From Antedon mediterranea (lineage: Eukaryota > Echinodermata > Crinoidea > Comatulida > Antedonidae), in the NCBI RefSeq assembly GCF_964355755.1, contig NC_092677.1:24400101-24460100 (forward strand): a DNA stretch of 60,000 nt. The letters are read 5' to 3'. Made by a program: the position numbers and the translations under genes. The notes beneath the pieces were generated by a model. That model saw nothing but the letters and a program-made list of their open reading frames with translations, searched no databases and had not been told where the DNA came from. Positions within the stretch are counted from its first letter, which is position 1; every line of letters begins with the position of its first letter. Shown one piece after another: positions 48,232-59,757 of this stretch.

Positions 48232-51200
48232 GGATTTGCAAAACAATCAAATTAGAACATTGACAGAGAATGCATTCGCTGGTTTGAAATCATTGGAAGG
48301 ACTGTAAGTGACGTTGTTTATGTTTACATACCTATGACGTTAATCCTAATGTTATTTACTGCACAATATACACACATTTAAAAACATTATTTTAAAACTA
48401 GTACATAAATATAGGCCAATGCTTATTGTGTCATATTCTAAATTAAATTCGTCAATATTAAACTGTATGAAAGCAAACTTGAGCTTGAAACTGTAAAGGC
48501 TTTCCGTTGCAAAATGTAAATTAAATTGTGAGTTTAGCAATTATTTGCTGATATGCTCACAATGATAAATGTGTTATTGTCAGAAATCTTAATAAATGTG
48601 ATAATTCATTGCAAAAAATCCACATCAATATATATTTAATTTATATTTCAATAATCTAAAAATGGTTCATTATTATATTTAATGAGTATTTAGCAGTATA
48701 GTAGGCCTGTGGTGTAATGAATAAAACAACAATATACACAATATGTATACATAGATATATGATGTGTGCTTTTTTAATGAAATCAAATCGTTCAATCAAA
48801 TAACAGGAAATATTCAGGTGTTATATAGTATGCTATAATTAATAAAACTATCTTTTACATTTTATAATTTTGAAGGTGGTTGGACAACAATCAAATTAGT
48901 ACATTGACAGCCAATGCATTTGCTGGTTTGGAATCATTAGGAGGACTGTAAGTGACGTTGTTTATGTTTACATACCTATGACGTAAATCTTAATGTTATT
49001 TACTCCACAATATACACATATTTAAAAACAATATTTTAAAACTAGTACATAAATATATGCCAATGCTTATTGTGTCATATTCTAAATTAAATTCCTCATA
49101 TTAAACTGTATGAAAGCAAACTTGAGCATGAAACTGTAAAGGCTTTCCGTTACAAAATGTAAATTAAATGGTGAGTTTAGCAATTATTTGTTGCTGATAT
49201 GGTCACAATGATGTATAAAAGTGTTATTGTCAGAAATCTTAATAAATGTGATAATTCATTGCAAAAAAATCCACATCAGTCTATATTTAATCATTTTAAT
49301 AATTAAAAAAATGTTGATTGTCTTTTAATTGTTTAATGAATTATTTAGCAGTATAATATGGTATAATTAATAAAACTTTCATATTTCACAACTTTTAAGG
49401 GGGTTGCAGTACAATCAAATTAGAACATTGACAGAGAATACATTCGCAGGTTTGGAATCATTGGAATGGCTGTAAGTGACGTTGTTTATGTTTACATACC
49501 TATGACGTTAATCATAATGTTATTTACTCCACAATATACACATATTTAAAAAACAATATTTTTAAACTAGTACATAAATATATAGGCCAATGCTTATTGT
49601 GTCATATTCAAAATGAAATTCCTCAATATTAAACTGTATGAAAGCAAACTTGAGCCTGAAACTGTAAAGGCTTTCCGTTGCAAAATGTAAATTAAATGGC
49701 GAGTTTAGCAATTATTTTCTGTTAATCACACAATGATGTATAAATGTGTTATTGTCAGAAATCTTAATAAATGTGATAATTCATTGCAAAGTATCCACAT
49801 CAGTCTATATTTAATTTATATTTCAATAATCTAAAAATGGTTCATTGTTATATTTAATAAGTATTTAGCAGCATAGTAGGCCTGTGGTGTAATGAATAAA
49901 ACAACAATATACACAATATGTATACATAGATATATGATGTGTGCTTTTTTAATGAAATCAAATCGTTCAATCAAATAACAGGAAATATTCAGGTGTTATA
50001 TAGTATGCTATAATTAATAAAACTATCTTTTACATTTTATAATTTTGAAGGTGGTTGGACAACAATCAAATTAGTACATTGACAGCCAATGCATTTGCTG
50101 GTTTGGAATCATTAGGAGGACTGTAAGTGACGTTGTTTATGTTTACATACCTATGACGTAAATCTTAATGTTATTTACTCCACAATATACACATATTTAA
50201 AAACAATATTTTAAAACTAGTACATAAATATATGCCAATGCTTATTGTGTCATATTCTAAATTAAATTCCTCATATTAAACTGTATGAAAGCAAACTTGA
50301 GCATGAAACTGTAAAGGCTTTCCGTTACAAAATGTAAATTAAATGGTGAGTTTAGCAATTATTTGTTGCTGATATGGTCACAATGATGTATAAAAGTGTT
50401 ATTGTCAGAAATCTTAATAAATGTGATAATTCATTGCAAAAAAATCCACATCAGTCTATATTTAATCATTTTAATAATTAAAAAAATGTTGATTGTCTTT
50501 TAATTGTTTAATGAATTATTTAGCAGTATAATATGGTATAATTAATAAAACTTTCATATTTCACAACTTTTAAGGGGGTTGCAGTACAATCAAATTAGAA
50601 CATTGACAGAGAATACATTCGCAGGTTTGGAATCATTGGAATGGCTGTAAGTGACGTTGTTTATGTTTACATACCTATGACGTTAATCATAATGTTATTT
50701 ACTCCACAATATACACATATTTAAAAAACAATATTTTTAAACTAGTACATAAATATATAGGCCAATGCTTATTGTGTCATATTCAAAATGAAATTCCTCA
50801 ATATTAAACTGTATGAAAGCAAACTTGAGCCTGAAACTGTAAAGGCTTTCCGTTGCAAAATGTAAATTAAATGGCGAGTTTAGCAATTATTTTCTGTTAA
50901 TCACACAATGATGTATAAATGTGTTATTGTCAGAAATCTTAATAAATGTGATAATTCATTGCAAAGTATCCACATCAGTCTATATTTAATTTATATTTCA
51001 ATAATCTAAAAATGGTTCATTGTTATATTTAATAAGTATTTAGCAGCATAGTAAGCCTGTGGTGTAATGAATAAAACAACAATACATACAATATGTGATG
51101 TAAGATATATGATGTGTGCTTTTTTAATGAAATCAAATCGTTCAATCAAATAACAGGAAATATTCAGGTGTTATATAGTATGGTATAATTAATAAAACTA

Positions 51201-52941
51201 TCTTTTACATTTCATAATTATGAAGGTGGTTGTACAGCAATCAAATTAGTACATTGACAGCCAATGCATTCGCTGGTTTGGAATCATTGAAATACCTGTA
51301 AGTGACGTTGTTTATGTTTACCTATGACGTTAATTATAATGTTATTTACTGCACAATATATACATATTTAAAAACAATAGTTTAAAACTAGTACATACAA
51401 ATAGGCCAATGCTTATTGTGTCATATTCAAAATGAAATTCTCCTATATTAAACTGTATGAAAGCAAACTTGAGCATGAAAGTGAAAAGGCTTTCCGTTAC
51501 AAAATGTAAATTAAATTGTGAGTTTAGCAATTATTTGCTGATATGCTCACAATGATTGTATAAATGTGTTATTGTCAGAAATATTAATAAAGGTGATAAT
51601 TGATTGCAAAGCATCCACATCAGCCTATATTTATTTATTTGAATAATTAAAAAAAATGTTGATTGTCTTTTAATTGTTTAATGAAATATTTAGCAGTATA
51701 ATATGGTATAATTAATAAAACTTTCATATTTCACAACTTTGAAGGAGGTTGCAAAACAATCAAATTAGAACATTGACAGAGAATGCATTCGCTGGTTTGA
51801 AATCATTGGAACGTCTGTAAGTGACGTTGTTTATGTTTACATACCTATGAAGTTAATCCTAATGTTATTTAGTGCACAATATACACATATTTAAAAACAA
51901 TATTTTAAAACTAGTACATAAATATATAGGCCAATGCTTATTGTGTCATATTCTAAATGAAATTCCTCAATATTAAACTGTATGAAAGCAAACTTGAGCC
52001 TGAAACTGTAAAGGCTTTCCGTTGCAAAATGTAAATTAAATGGTGAGTTTAGCAATTATTTGCTGATATGCTCACAATGATGTATAAAAGTGTTATTGTC
52101 AGAAATCACAATAAAGGTGATAATTCATTGCAAAGCATCCACATCAGCCTATATTTATTCATGAATTATTTAGCAGTATAATATGGTATAATTAATAAAA
52201 CTGTCATATTTCACAACTTTAAAGGTCGTTAAGCAGAAATCAAATTAGTACATTGACAGAGAATGCATTCGCTGGTTTGAAATCATTAAGAGAACTGTAA
52301 GTGACGTTGTTTATGTTTACATATGACGTTAATCCTAATGTTATTTACTGCACAATATACACATATTTACAAAACAATATTTTAAACTAGTACATAAATA
52401 TAGACCAATGCTTATTGTGTCATATTCTAAATTAAATTCCTTAATATTAAACTGTATGAAAGCAAACTTGAGCCTGAAACTGTAAATGCTTTCCGTTGCA
52501 AAATGTAAATTAAATGGCGAGTTTAGCAATTATTTTCTGTTAATCACACAATGATGTATAAAAGTGTTATTGTCAGAAATCTTAATAAAGGTGATAATTC
52601 ATTGCAAAGCATCCACATCAGCCTATATTTAATTTATATTTTAATAATCTAAAAATGGTTCATTGTTATATTTAATAAGTATTTAGCAGCATAGTAGGCC
52701 TGTGGTGTAATGAATAAAACAACAATACACACAATATGTATACATAGATATATGGTGTGTGCTTTTTTAATGAAGTCAAATCATTCAATCAAATAACATG
52801 AAATATTCAGGTGTTATATAGTATGGTATAATTAATAAAAACTATCTTTTACATTTCATAATTTTGAAGGTGGTTGCAAAACAATCAAATTAGTACATTG
52901 ACAGAGAATGCATTTGCTGGTTTGGAATCATTGAAAGACCT
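48232..52941 (+). CDS. Gene D LRR cassette array (9 exons)
   Basis: The largest array. Variable starts: DLQNN, WLDNN, GLQYN, WLDNN, GLQYN, WLYSN, RLQNN, SLSRN, WLQNN. Ends: EGL, GGL, EWL, GGL, EWL, KYL, ERL, REL, KDL. Exons 2-3 and 4-5 are identical because of a tandem duplication. All exons are open and phase 2-2. Confidence 0.9.
48698..51047 (+). repeat. Recent 1,175-bp tandem duplication of two LRR cassettes
   Basis: 48698-49872 and 49873-51047 look identical through two exons and their introns. The offset is 1,175 bp for both exon pairs (48876/50051 and 49400/50575). Borders lie in the homologous 'atttagcagcatag' stretch of neighbouring introns, as expected from unequal crossing over. 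Confidence 0.85.
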
Positions 52942-53352
52942 GTAAGTGTTATTCTTCATCATATCCACATACGTACCTCCATACTGTATATCATGTTATA
53001 TACACATTACACACATTGTACATATACATCGTAACCTTATTTTGTTACTTTTGTCAACATGGATTATTTTCATAATAATTCATTATTGAGTAAATCAAAA
53101 TTATAGTATTTATTAGTTTGTTACCATTATTAGGAATATTTAGCCTGTGAATCAAATTTAAGTTAGTAAGCTATAAGATTTAAAAAGAAATTTTTAATTT
53201 TATTCGTATTTATTCATTCATTTTGACACACCAGCCCTGGTTTTTATTCTTACAAAGTTATTACAATTTAATCTCACTCTTATTTGTTGTGACGAAATAC
53301 CTCTCCTCATAGAATTGACCAATATACATTAACTATTAGCTTAATTAAACAG

Positions 53353-53427
53353 GTATTTACAGGACAACAAAATAACTACTATTGATCAAGGCGCCTTCTC
53401 TGTTTTTGCCTTATCACTTGGAAAACT
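53353..53427 (+). CDS. Gene D constant exon, LRR (75 bp)
   Basis: Open, phase 2-2, with two replacements relative to the other genes (Asn to Lys in DNN, and Ser to Leu near the end), the only replacements I noticed in this exon. Confidence 0.82.
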
Positions 53428-53915
53428 GTAAGTAATTTATTCTGAAATTCATGCAGTTTCTCGAAATAATTAATCACTTCAATTAGGTACTTTTCTTATG
53501 CTATAAACATGTTATCCAAGAAAAAACGGTATCAACAGGATAGGTTTACATACATTTTTTAAACATGGGTAAATTTTTACATTCATTATCGTATCTGGCT
53601 CATTCCATGGAGTTGAACATGAGAAAGCATTTTAAAAGTTAATCTAACAAGTAGAACAAACAACTTTTTATATAATTAAACATATAAGTAGAAGGATTAT
53701 CTTAAGTGCCGACGGTGATAAAAATATTATTTTGAGACTACATTGCATCAGTTAGACACTAAATTGATTGTGGTATACCTTCATTAATACGATATCACTA
53801 AAACGACATCGGTGCTATCCAAATGAGACATACTCGTAGATATTTAGTTACATGTGAGCTACACTCATTGACACTGATTTCATATTTGTTTCCATATTTA
53901 TTTTTTTTTTTACAG

Positions 53916-53986
53916 AGACATCAGACGCAACAATTTACAAGTTTACAGAGAAAGTACTTTTGAAGAATTGAAATAATAACAGAATT
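53916..53986 (+). pseudogene. Gene D last LRR exon with 1-bp deletion (71 bp)
   Basis: 'gaaataataacag' replaces 'gaaatatataacag'. The frame then reads TAA at 53974-53976. Both splice sites are intact. Because the exon is normally phase 2-2, skipping it would restore the frame into the 7TM exon. Confidence 0.85.
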
Positions 53987-54323
53987 GTAAGTATTATGTC
54001 GGATTTAGAAATTCTTTATATTCATTAAATGATATTTTTATTTTGTTTTAACACAGTTACCAATTCCACATGCATGCCGACAGTGGCCCAACAAAATTGT
54101 TTATGTAGGCCTACAGCTTTTAGGTTATTTTAAATTTCTCCTTCACTTCTATCTTTTAAATTGGTCGTACACGTCATACTTTTACTATACGAGTAGATTT
54201 GATTGGCTGTAAAGCAGTCGTTATTCCACCTGTTATAGAACTAAAACCATTATAAACATTGTTATAGTAGGCTACTACTGTATTTAACAACTTCCATTAA
54301 ATTCAATTGTTTTTTTAACATAG

Positions 54324-55308
54324 ATATTCAGATTTGTTTCGTCTCTGTTGTGTTGTTGGAGAAATTGAAGTATGTGAGCCTACTGATGCTTTTGCGTCCT
54401 GCGCTGACTTACTAAAGAGAGAAGTTCTTAGGATATTGATGATAGTTATTGGACTGTCATCTTTTATCGGTAACTTGATTGTCATCATATCGCGAAGGAT
54501 AAACAAAGAAAATAGGTCTACAGTTGATTCTATTCTACTCACTAATCTTGCCGCGGCTGACTTGCTGATGGCAATTTATTTGCTGATCATCGCAGGTGCA
54601 GATATACACTACAGAGGAAGGTACGCGAAGGTTGCCAGCGAATGGAAAAACAGCTTTCTCTGCTCTTTTTCCGGTGCTATTTCAACACTGTCTGGGCAGT
54701 GTTCCGTGTCAACCTTGATGGTTATGAGTATTAACCGTGCTATAAACATCGTCTATCCATTCAGCACCAAACGGCTCAAACGTACGAAATGCAAAATTAT
54801 CATCGGTATTGCTTGGCTGGTATGGCTTTTTGTTAGTTTCCTTCCACTGGTAGCTAACAAGTCACATGTCGGCATACCATATTTTGGCGAGAACTACTAC
54901 GGAAAACAAAGTGTGTGTCTCGCGTTGCCACTAACACGACATCGATTACCAGGCTGGGAGTACGCCACGGCCATATTCATCGCATTCAATGGCTTGGGTT
55001 TTTTTGTTATCACAGCAAGTTATTTGACGATTTTCCTCTCCGTTAAGAGATCTGCAATCACGGCTAACAGAATGCAGAGACGAGAAGAGGAAATCAAAAT
55101 GGCCGTGAAACTAGGGTTTATTGTTTTCACCGATTTCTGTTGCTGGTTTCCCATCATAGTAATGGGAATTTGTTCAGAGATGGAGTGGTGGAGAATTCCT
55201 GATGATATATACGTTTGGGCAGCAACATTTATAATTCCCATTAACTCATCAGTAAACCCATATCTTTACACAATTATTTATATGTGTAAAAGCGAGCGTA
55301 GGCCATAA
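54324..55308 (+). CDS. Gene D 7TM exon (open)
   Basis: Same length and stop (KSERRP, TAA) as gene C. Shares SSFIGN and LMVMS with gene A; has its own WLFVSF in TM4 and FFVITAS in TM5. All 7TM motifs are present, which contrasts with the damage upstream in this gene. Confidence 0.9.
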
Positions 55309-55930
55309 AGCTGACATTCCTCGTGCATTCTCAGTTTATTTATTTACTACATTTATTTATTCAATTTTGATTCACAAGGGTAGCTCTAACAGGTGTACGA
55401 GTACAGCTGTCTTGAATAGGCCCTTTTAAAAACATTATACAATTATACAAAAAGACATTCAAACATCAAATTACAAGTAGATCCATAAAGCCTGTTCCTG
55501 TCGATCGTTAAGTTGCGTTGAGTTGCGCTAAGTTGCGTTGACATATTCAACGATTTGACAGGAAAAGGGGGTAAAAAATCAACGTTACAAATCGTTAAAG
55601 TCTGAAATCATAAAATTACAAGTAGATTCATAAAGTTAAAATTCAGGTTTTTAAGAAGTTAAAACATTACAAGTTAAAATATTAAAATTTACGGAGTAAT
55701 TTATTTTTGCAAACTACTCCATCAAGAAACTAAAAGAAAATTAATACATTTGAGTTTTGAACTCTGCACTTTTATTTTTTACTTGTTATTCTTGATTCTA
55801 GTGTTTTTATCAGATATTATTTGGAGTTTGTATTGGGTACACTGTGACGGGTACAAGTAGTACCATTAGGGTGTGTTCCATGTATATATAGGAATTATAG
55901 GTGTAAAGGAATTATAGATATATTTATTTC
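55309..55930 (+). other. 3' flank of gene D
   Basis: No gene seen. Hairpin with GTTGCG repeats at about 55495-55565; AATAAA at 55931-55936. Confidence 0.5.
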
Positions 55931-55936
55931 AATAAA
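55931..55936 (+). terminator. Likely polyA signal of gene D
   Basis: AATAAA about 620 bp after the stop, in the shared context. Confidence 0.5.
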
Positions 55937-58556
55937 CACCATTGCAACAACAAAAAAACAAAAACAAAAAACATTATGTTTAAATTTTGTTTTTTGAGCT
56001 ACATTGTTTGTCTGTTGATAAGTGTGTAGTTTAGAAAGATTAGGTTGGTTGATTGTAAAGTATAGTAAATTATCAAATTGATTTATTACAAAATAAATAT
56101 TATATTTGTTATCTTTGTGAATATTTTGTATATAAAGATACATTTGAATAATTAGTTTCATTATTTATTTAATTTGTTAAGATATTGAGTGTATCTCACA
56201 AAGGACAAACAATAAGATTTAGTATAGATTGGCTAGTAAGATTTACTATCAGTCTGTGTTTTATCTTTTAACTTTGTAACTGTGTGTTTGTCTGTATTCA
56301 ATTCATCCTATGTACGTTTAATTATTCACGTTTTTATTCAAACTTTGCATTTAGATCAACAAAATACTTTCTTTATTATCTGTAATAAACAGCTATATAC
56401 TCTGTCGGAATACTAATAAATATTAGATGGAAAAGAATTATTGTATCTTTATAATTATTTGGTTCCTACATTAGTTTAAACTTAATGAGATGCAACTGAA
56501 TATTGGAAGCAATATATCGTCAATTAATAGATGATCCTATAACATATGTTTTTTGTAATTTGTCGGATACCACTTTTTCATGGAGTTTACATAAATAATA
56601 ATATTATCTGACTACATGTGTTTTTGTAATTTTGCAATTAGTGATAGTTAAATCCAATGAATAATTAAAATCACCAACGCGACCAATTTCCTAAGAAATT
56701 AGAAATGTATTTATTATTCTTATTACACTGTAAAATATTGTTTAGATCTTAAACATCTATTTTGTACCCACTTTTTCATCTTTATTTTATTATTTATTTT
56801 ATTTATTTTTATTTTATTCAGTTCACAACCAACAGCGATGAAACCGCCACTAACAGGTTGGATATAAACATAATAAACTATAATAATAAATTCAAAGAAG
56901 CAACAAAAACATAAACAAAGATTGGAACATTATAGCGTGTTTAAAACATAAACGTGTTTATAGCTACATTTTGTTTTCCTCCACTCGTTTAGCAGTCAAC
57001 ATGTAACTATTATGTTCAGTCAACATGTTTAGGTACGTGTTTAGCGTTGCGTGCAGCGCATATGATTTTACTGTGGCGGAAAAAAAGCTCCACACATGAG
57101 CTCCACACGTGGCAAATTAATATTGCTTTATATTGCTCCACATGTTTAACAATAAGCATGTCACTGATGTGTTGAGTTGGATACAGACTGCATGTTTAGA
57201 ACCTAAACATGTTCATATCTAAACATGTTTAAGGCTAAATGTGTGGAAAACGTTGGTACAAATAGATGTTTAAGATCTAAACACTATTTTTACAGTGATA
57301 ATATGATTTTTGTTTGCTCGTCTGATTTCGCTGATGTCATCATCTGCCAGGGATGAATATTTCTATTTGTACAAATAAAACAAAATATTTCGTTGAGACA
57401 AGAACTAACTGATTATGTTGTATTCAGTGATTTTGAGAAAGTGTTGCCTAACTCAATGGTAATCCTAAACGAATGTGTCCATCATAGAAGGACATACACA
57501 TGGCTGCGTACAGTCGCGTGCTCAAGTTAGTGTTTACCGACCAACCGACATGTAGAGTCGCGTTGCACGTGACTAAAAACCGAAGCGAAAACCATTTTGA
57601 CCGTATAAATGGTTTTTTTAACCTAAAATTATATTTTAATTTATGGGTCTCCTCTTGTGCTTTTAAAACTAAATTTCTTTCCATTCATATCCAAAATTTC
57701 AACATACTCAAATGATATTATCTAATTTATATTTAAATTGCACGTGCCATAATTAACTCACTCCTTTGTAGATTCATCCTCACCCTAAGAGTTTTGTATT
57801 TTCAAATAACAATGCAAAATCCACTCACCTACAGATTCATTATATTCCCAACAGTGTCTATTCTCAATTTAATTCCTAGAACTTACATTGCCTGATGCTC
57901 AACACTGCTTTGCTTTAAGTATAAATACTGATTTTGAATTCAGTATAACAACTAGATTCATTTCAGCCACAACAAGCGGTTTTGTTCATATTTAATTCTG
58001 AGTAAAAGACGGAGCTGATGCTTCAACCTCTTTGCGTAAAAAAAAAAATTCTGCAACAAGATACAAGAAACTTTTTTTTTTGTCTTCGTAAAAACAAAGA
58101 AATGTCGGTTGTCAGCAAATCCCATTAAAAAGATACATATACATAAACGGACTAAAGAATGAAAATTAGTTACTTAGACTACTATTTTTTATATAAACAA
58201 AGACTTCTTATTTTTATTAAATAAAAAATATTGTTTGATTTAAAGATGTATTGTACCCCAAAACATAAAAAAATGAAGATTAATTTTTAAAAAGACTTTG
58301 AATAGGCCATTTCGCAGTGTTGATTAAGTTAATAACTTCTATAGAAAAAAGGATTTTATAATAAAATAAGGTTTTCACTTATAAAAAGACAAATTAGCGG
58401 TAAAATTCAACCGAAAACTGGATCGAAAAAAAAAATATTTTCCTGAAAAAATGTAATTTAAAGCAAAAAAAAAACTTAAATGGTTTTGTTACAATTAACC
58501 GTTTCTCTTGTCTTTTTATAAGTGAAATAATTATTTTGTTGATTTGTTTTAAAGTA

Positions 58557-58598
<42 letters not shown>

Positions 58599-59211
58599 TG
58601 GTAGGCCTACTTGATATAGCGCATTATGCTGAAAGCCTCAATGCGCTTTACATAGACAGAAACATTTAGAAAATTACAAATTAAAAAGGTGGGTTTATAA
58701 ATAAATAAATAGCTTTATTAAAACTTTTTCAGTTTTTCGGGGGACAATACATCTTTAACTATTTGTTTGTTTTAAGTTAGGGCCTACAGTTTTTTCAGGT
58801 AAATATTTTTTTTCGATCCAATTTTTTGAATAACTACTGTATTATGTGACATTAAAATGGCATATCAAAAAACATTTAAAAAAACATTTTCAGGGGGACA
58901 ATATCTTATCAAAACCGTTAGTTACACCAGTTAAATATACTCTATATGATGACGTGTTTACGTTTAAAGCTCCACAGGTATATATATGAGACATATTGAA
59001 TTATCAAAAGAAAAGCAAAGTTCAATAATTAAATCATATTGCCCACAACCTGGTCTGGTAATGTAATTTAATACACTTTAAGTGAATGTCATCTTAAAAA
59101 TTAATGAAGACAATCATGAAATAAGTAGGCCTAGGTCTATGCATTATATTAGTGAGCTTTTGACAAACTAACGGTTTATTTCTATTACCGATTTAATACG
59201 TATGTAAGAAG
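55937..59211 (+). other. 5' flank of gene E (no gene seen)
   Basis: Contains the 470-bp block (56638-57107), palindromic AAACATGTTT motifs near 57180-57230, the MITE at 58230-58758 with (TAA)n at 58557-58597, and the TATA-like run near 58978. The first ~350 bp share gene A flank markers ('tatctcacaaaggac' and no 'gatgtgcacaaactc'), while the rest matches gene D's flank. Confidence 0.55.
58230..58758. mobile_element. TTAA-flanked MITE (unit 5)
   Basis: Same insertion as in units 2-4, 529 bp, TTAA at both edges. Confidence 0.65.
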
Positions 59212-59299
59212 ATGTTCATCTTTAAAGACGCAAGAATACTAGTACTAGGCCTAGTACTAGAACTATTGCCATTCTGTTTCACAAATAATGCCAGACCTG
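59212..59299 (+). CDS. Gene E exon 1: signal peptide (gene runs off the window)
   Basis: Same 88-base exon as gene D (MFIFKDARILVLGLVLELLP, FCFTNNARP), GTATGT donor. Intron 1 follows with the MITE fragment (59330-59578) and minisatellite. Exon 2 and later exons lie outside the window. Confidence 0.75.
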
Positions 59300-59757
59300 G
59301 TATGTATTAAATGCATTTAACATTTAGAATTAAAGATGTATTGTCCCCCTGAAAAAATAATTCTTACAATTTTTTTTGTTAAATATGCCATTTTAATTTC
59401 ACCTAATACTGTTGTTACGCTATCCACTTTTAGCAAAAATTAGATCGGGAAAAAAATGTATTTACCTAAAAGCAAAAGATAATAGTCAAATTGGCTGCCA
59501 AATTTTTTTTTTTTTATTGAATTTAACCATTTATTTTGTCATTTTATAAGTGAAAACATTTTTTTTATATAATTATGTTCTGTGACCGTCTTCTAACAGT
59601 AGGTTAATGTTCATCTATTTCTGCATTCTTAAAATAACTATTATCTTTTGTTCATGTTTTATGTTGGTTGATGTTATGAGTTTACTGTACGGTATAAAAC
59701 ATATTTCGGTTTTTGCCGATTGTTCTCAGGTTTTATGAAATTGTCAAAACTTTGGAA

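Larger units (their letters stand above)
45814..55308 (+). pseudogene. Gene D: LRR-containing GPCR lacking exon 2, frameshift in last LRR exon
   Basis: Exon 1 45814-45901; nine LRR exons (48232-48303, 48876-48947, 49400-49471, 50051-50122, 50575-50646, 51226-51297, 51745-51816, 52225-52296, 52870-52941); 53353-53427; 53916-53986; 7TM exon 54324-55308. A deletion at about 47862 joins 'tattggtgaacatcga' (normally just before exon 2) to 'acaaatatacacatt' (normally after the first LRR exon), removing the cap exon and one LRR exon. Exon 1 ends in phase 1 and the LRR exons start in phase 2, so direct splicing would shift the frame. The 72-bp constant exon is 71 bp and reads TAA at 53974. The 7TM exon itself is fully open. 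Probably inactive in this form. Confidence 0.85.
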
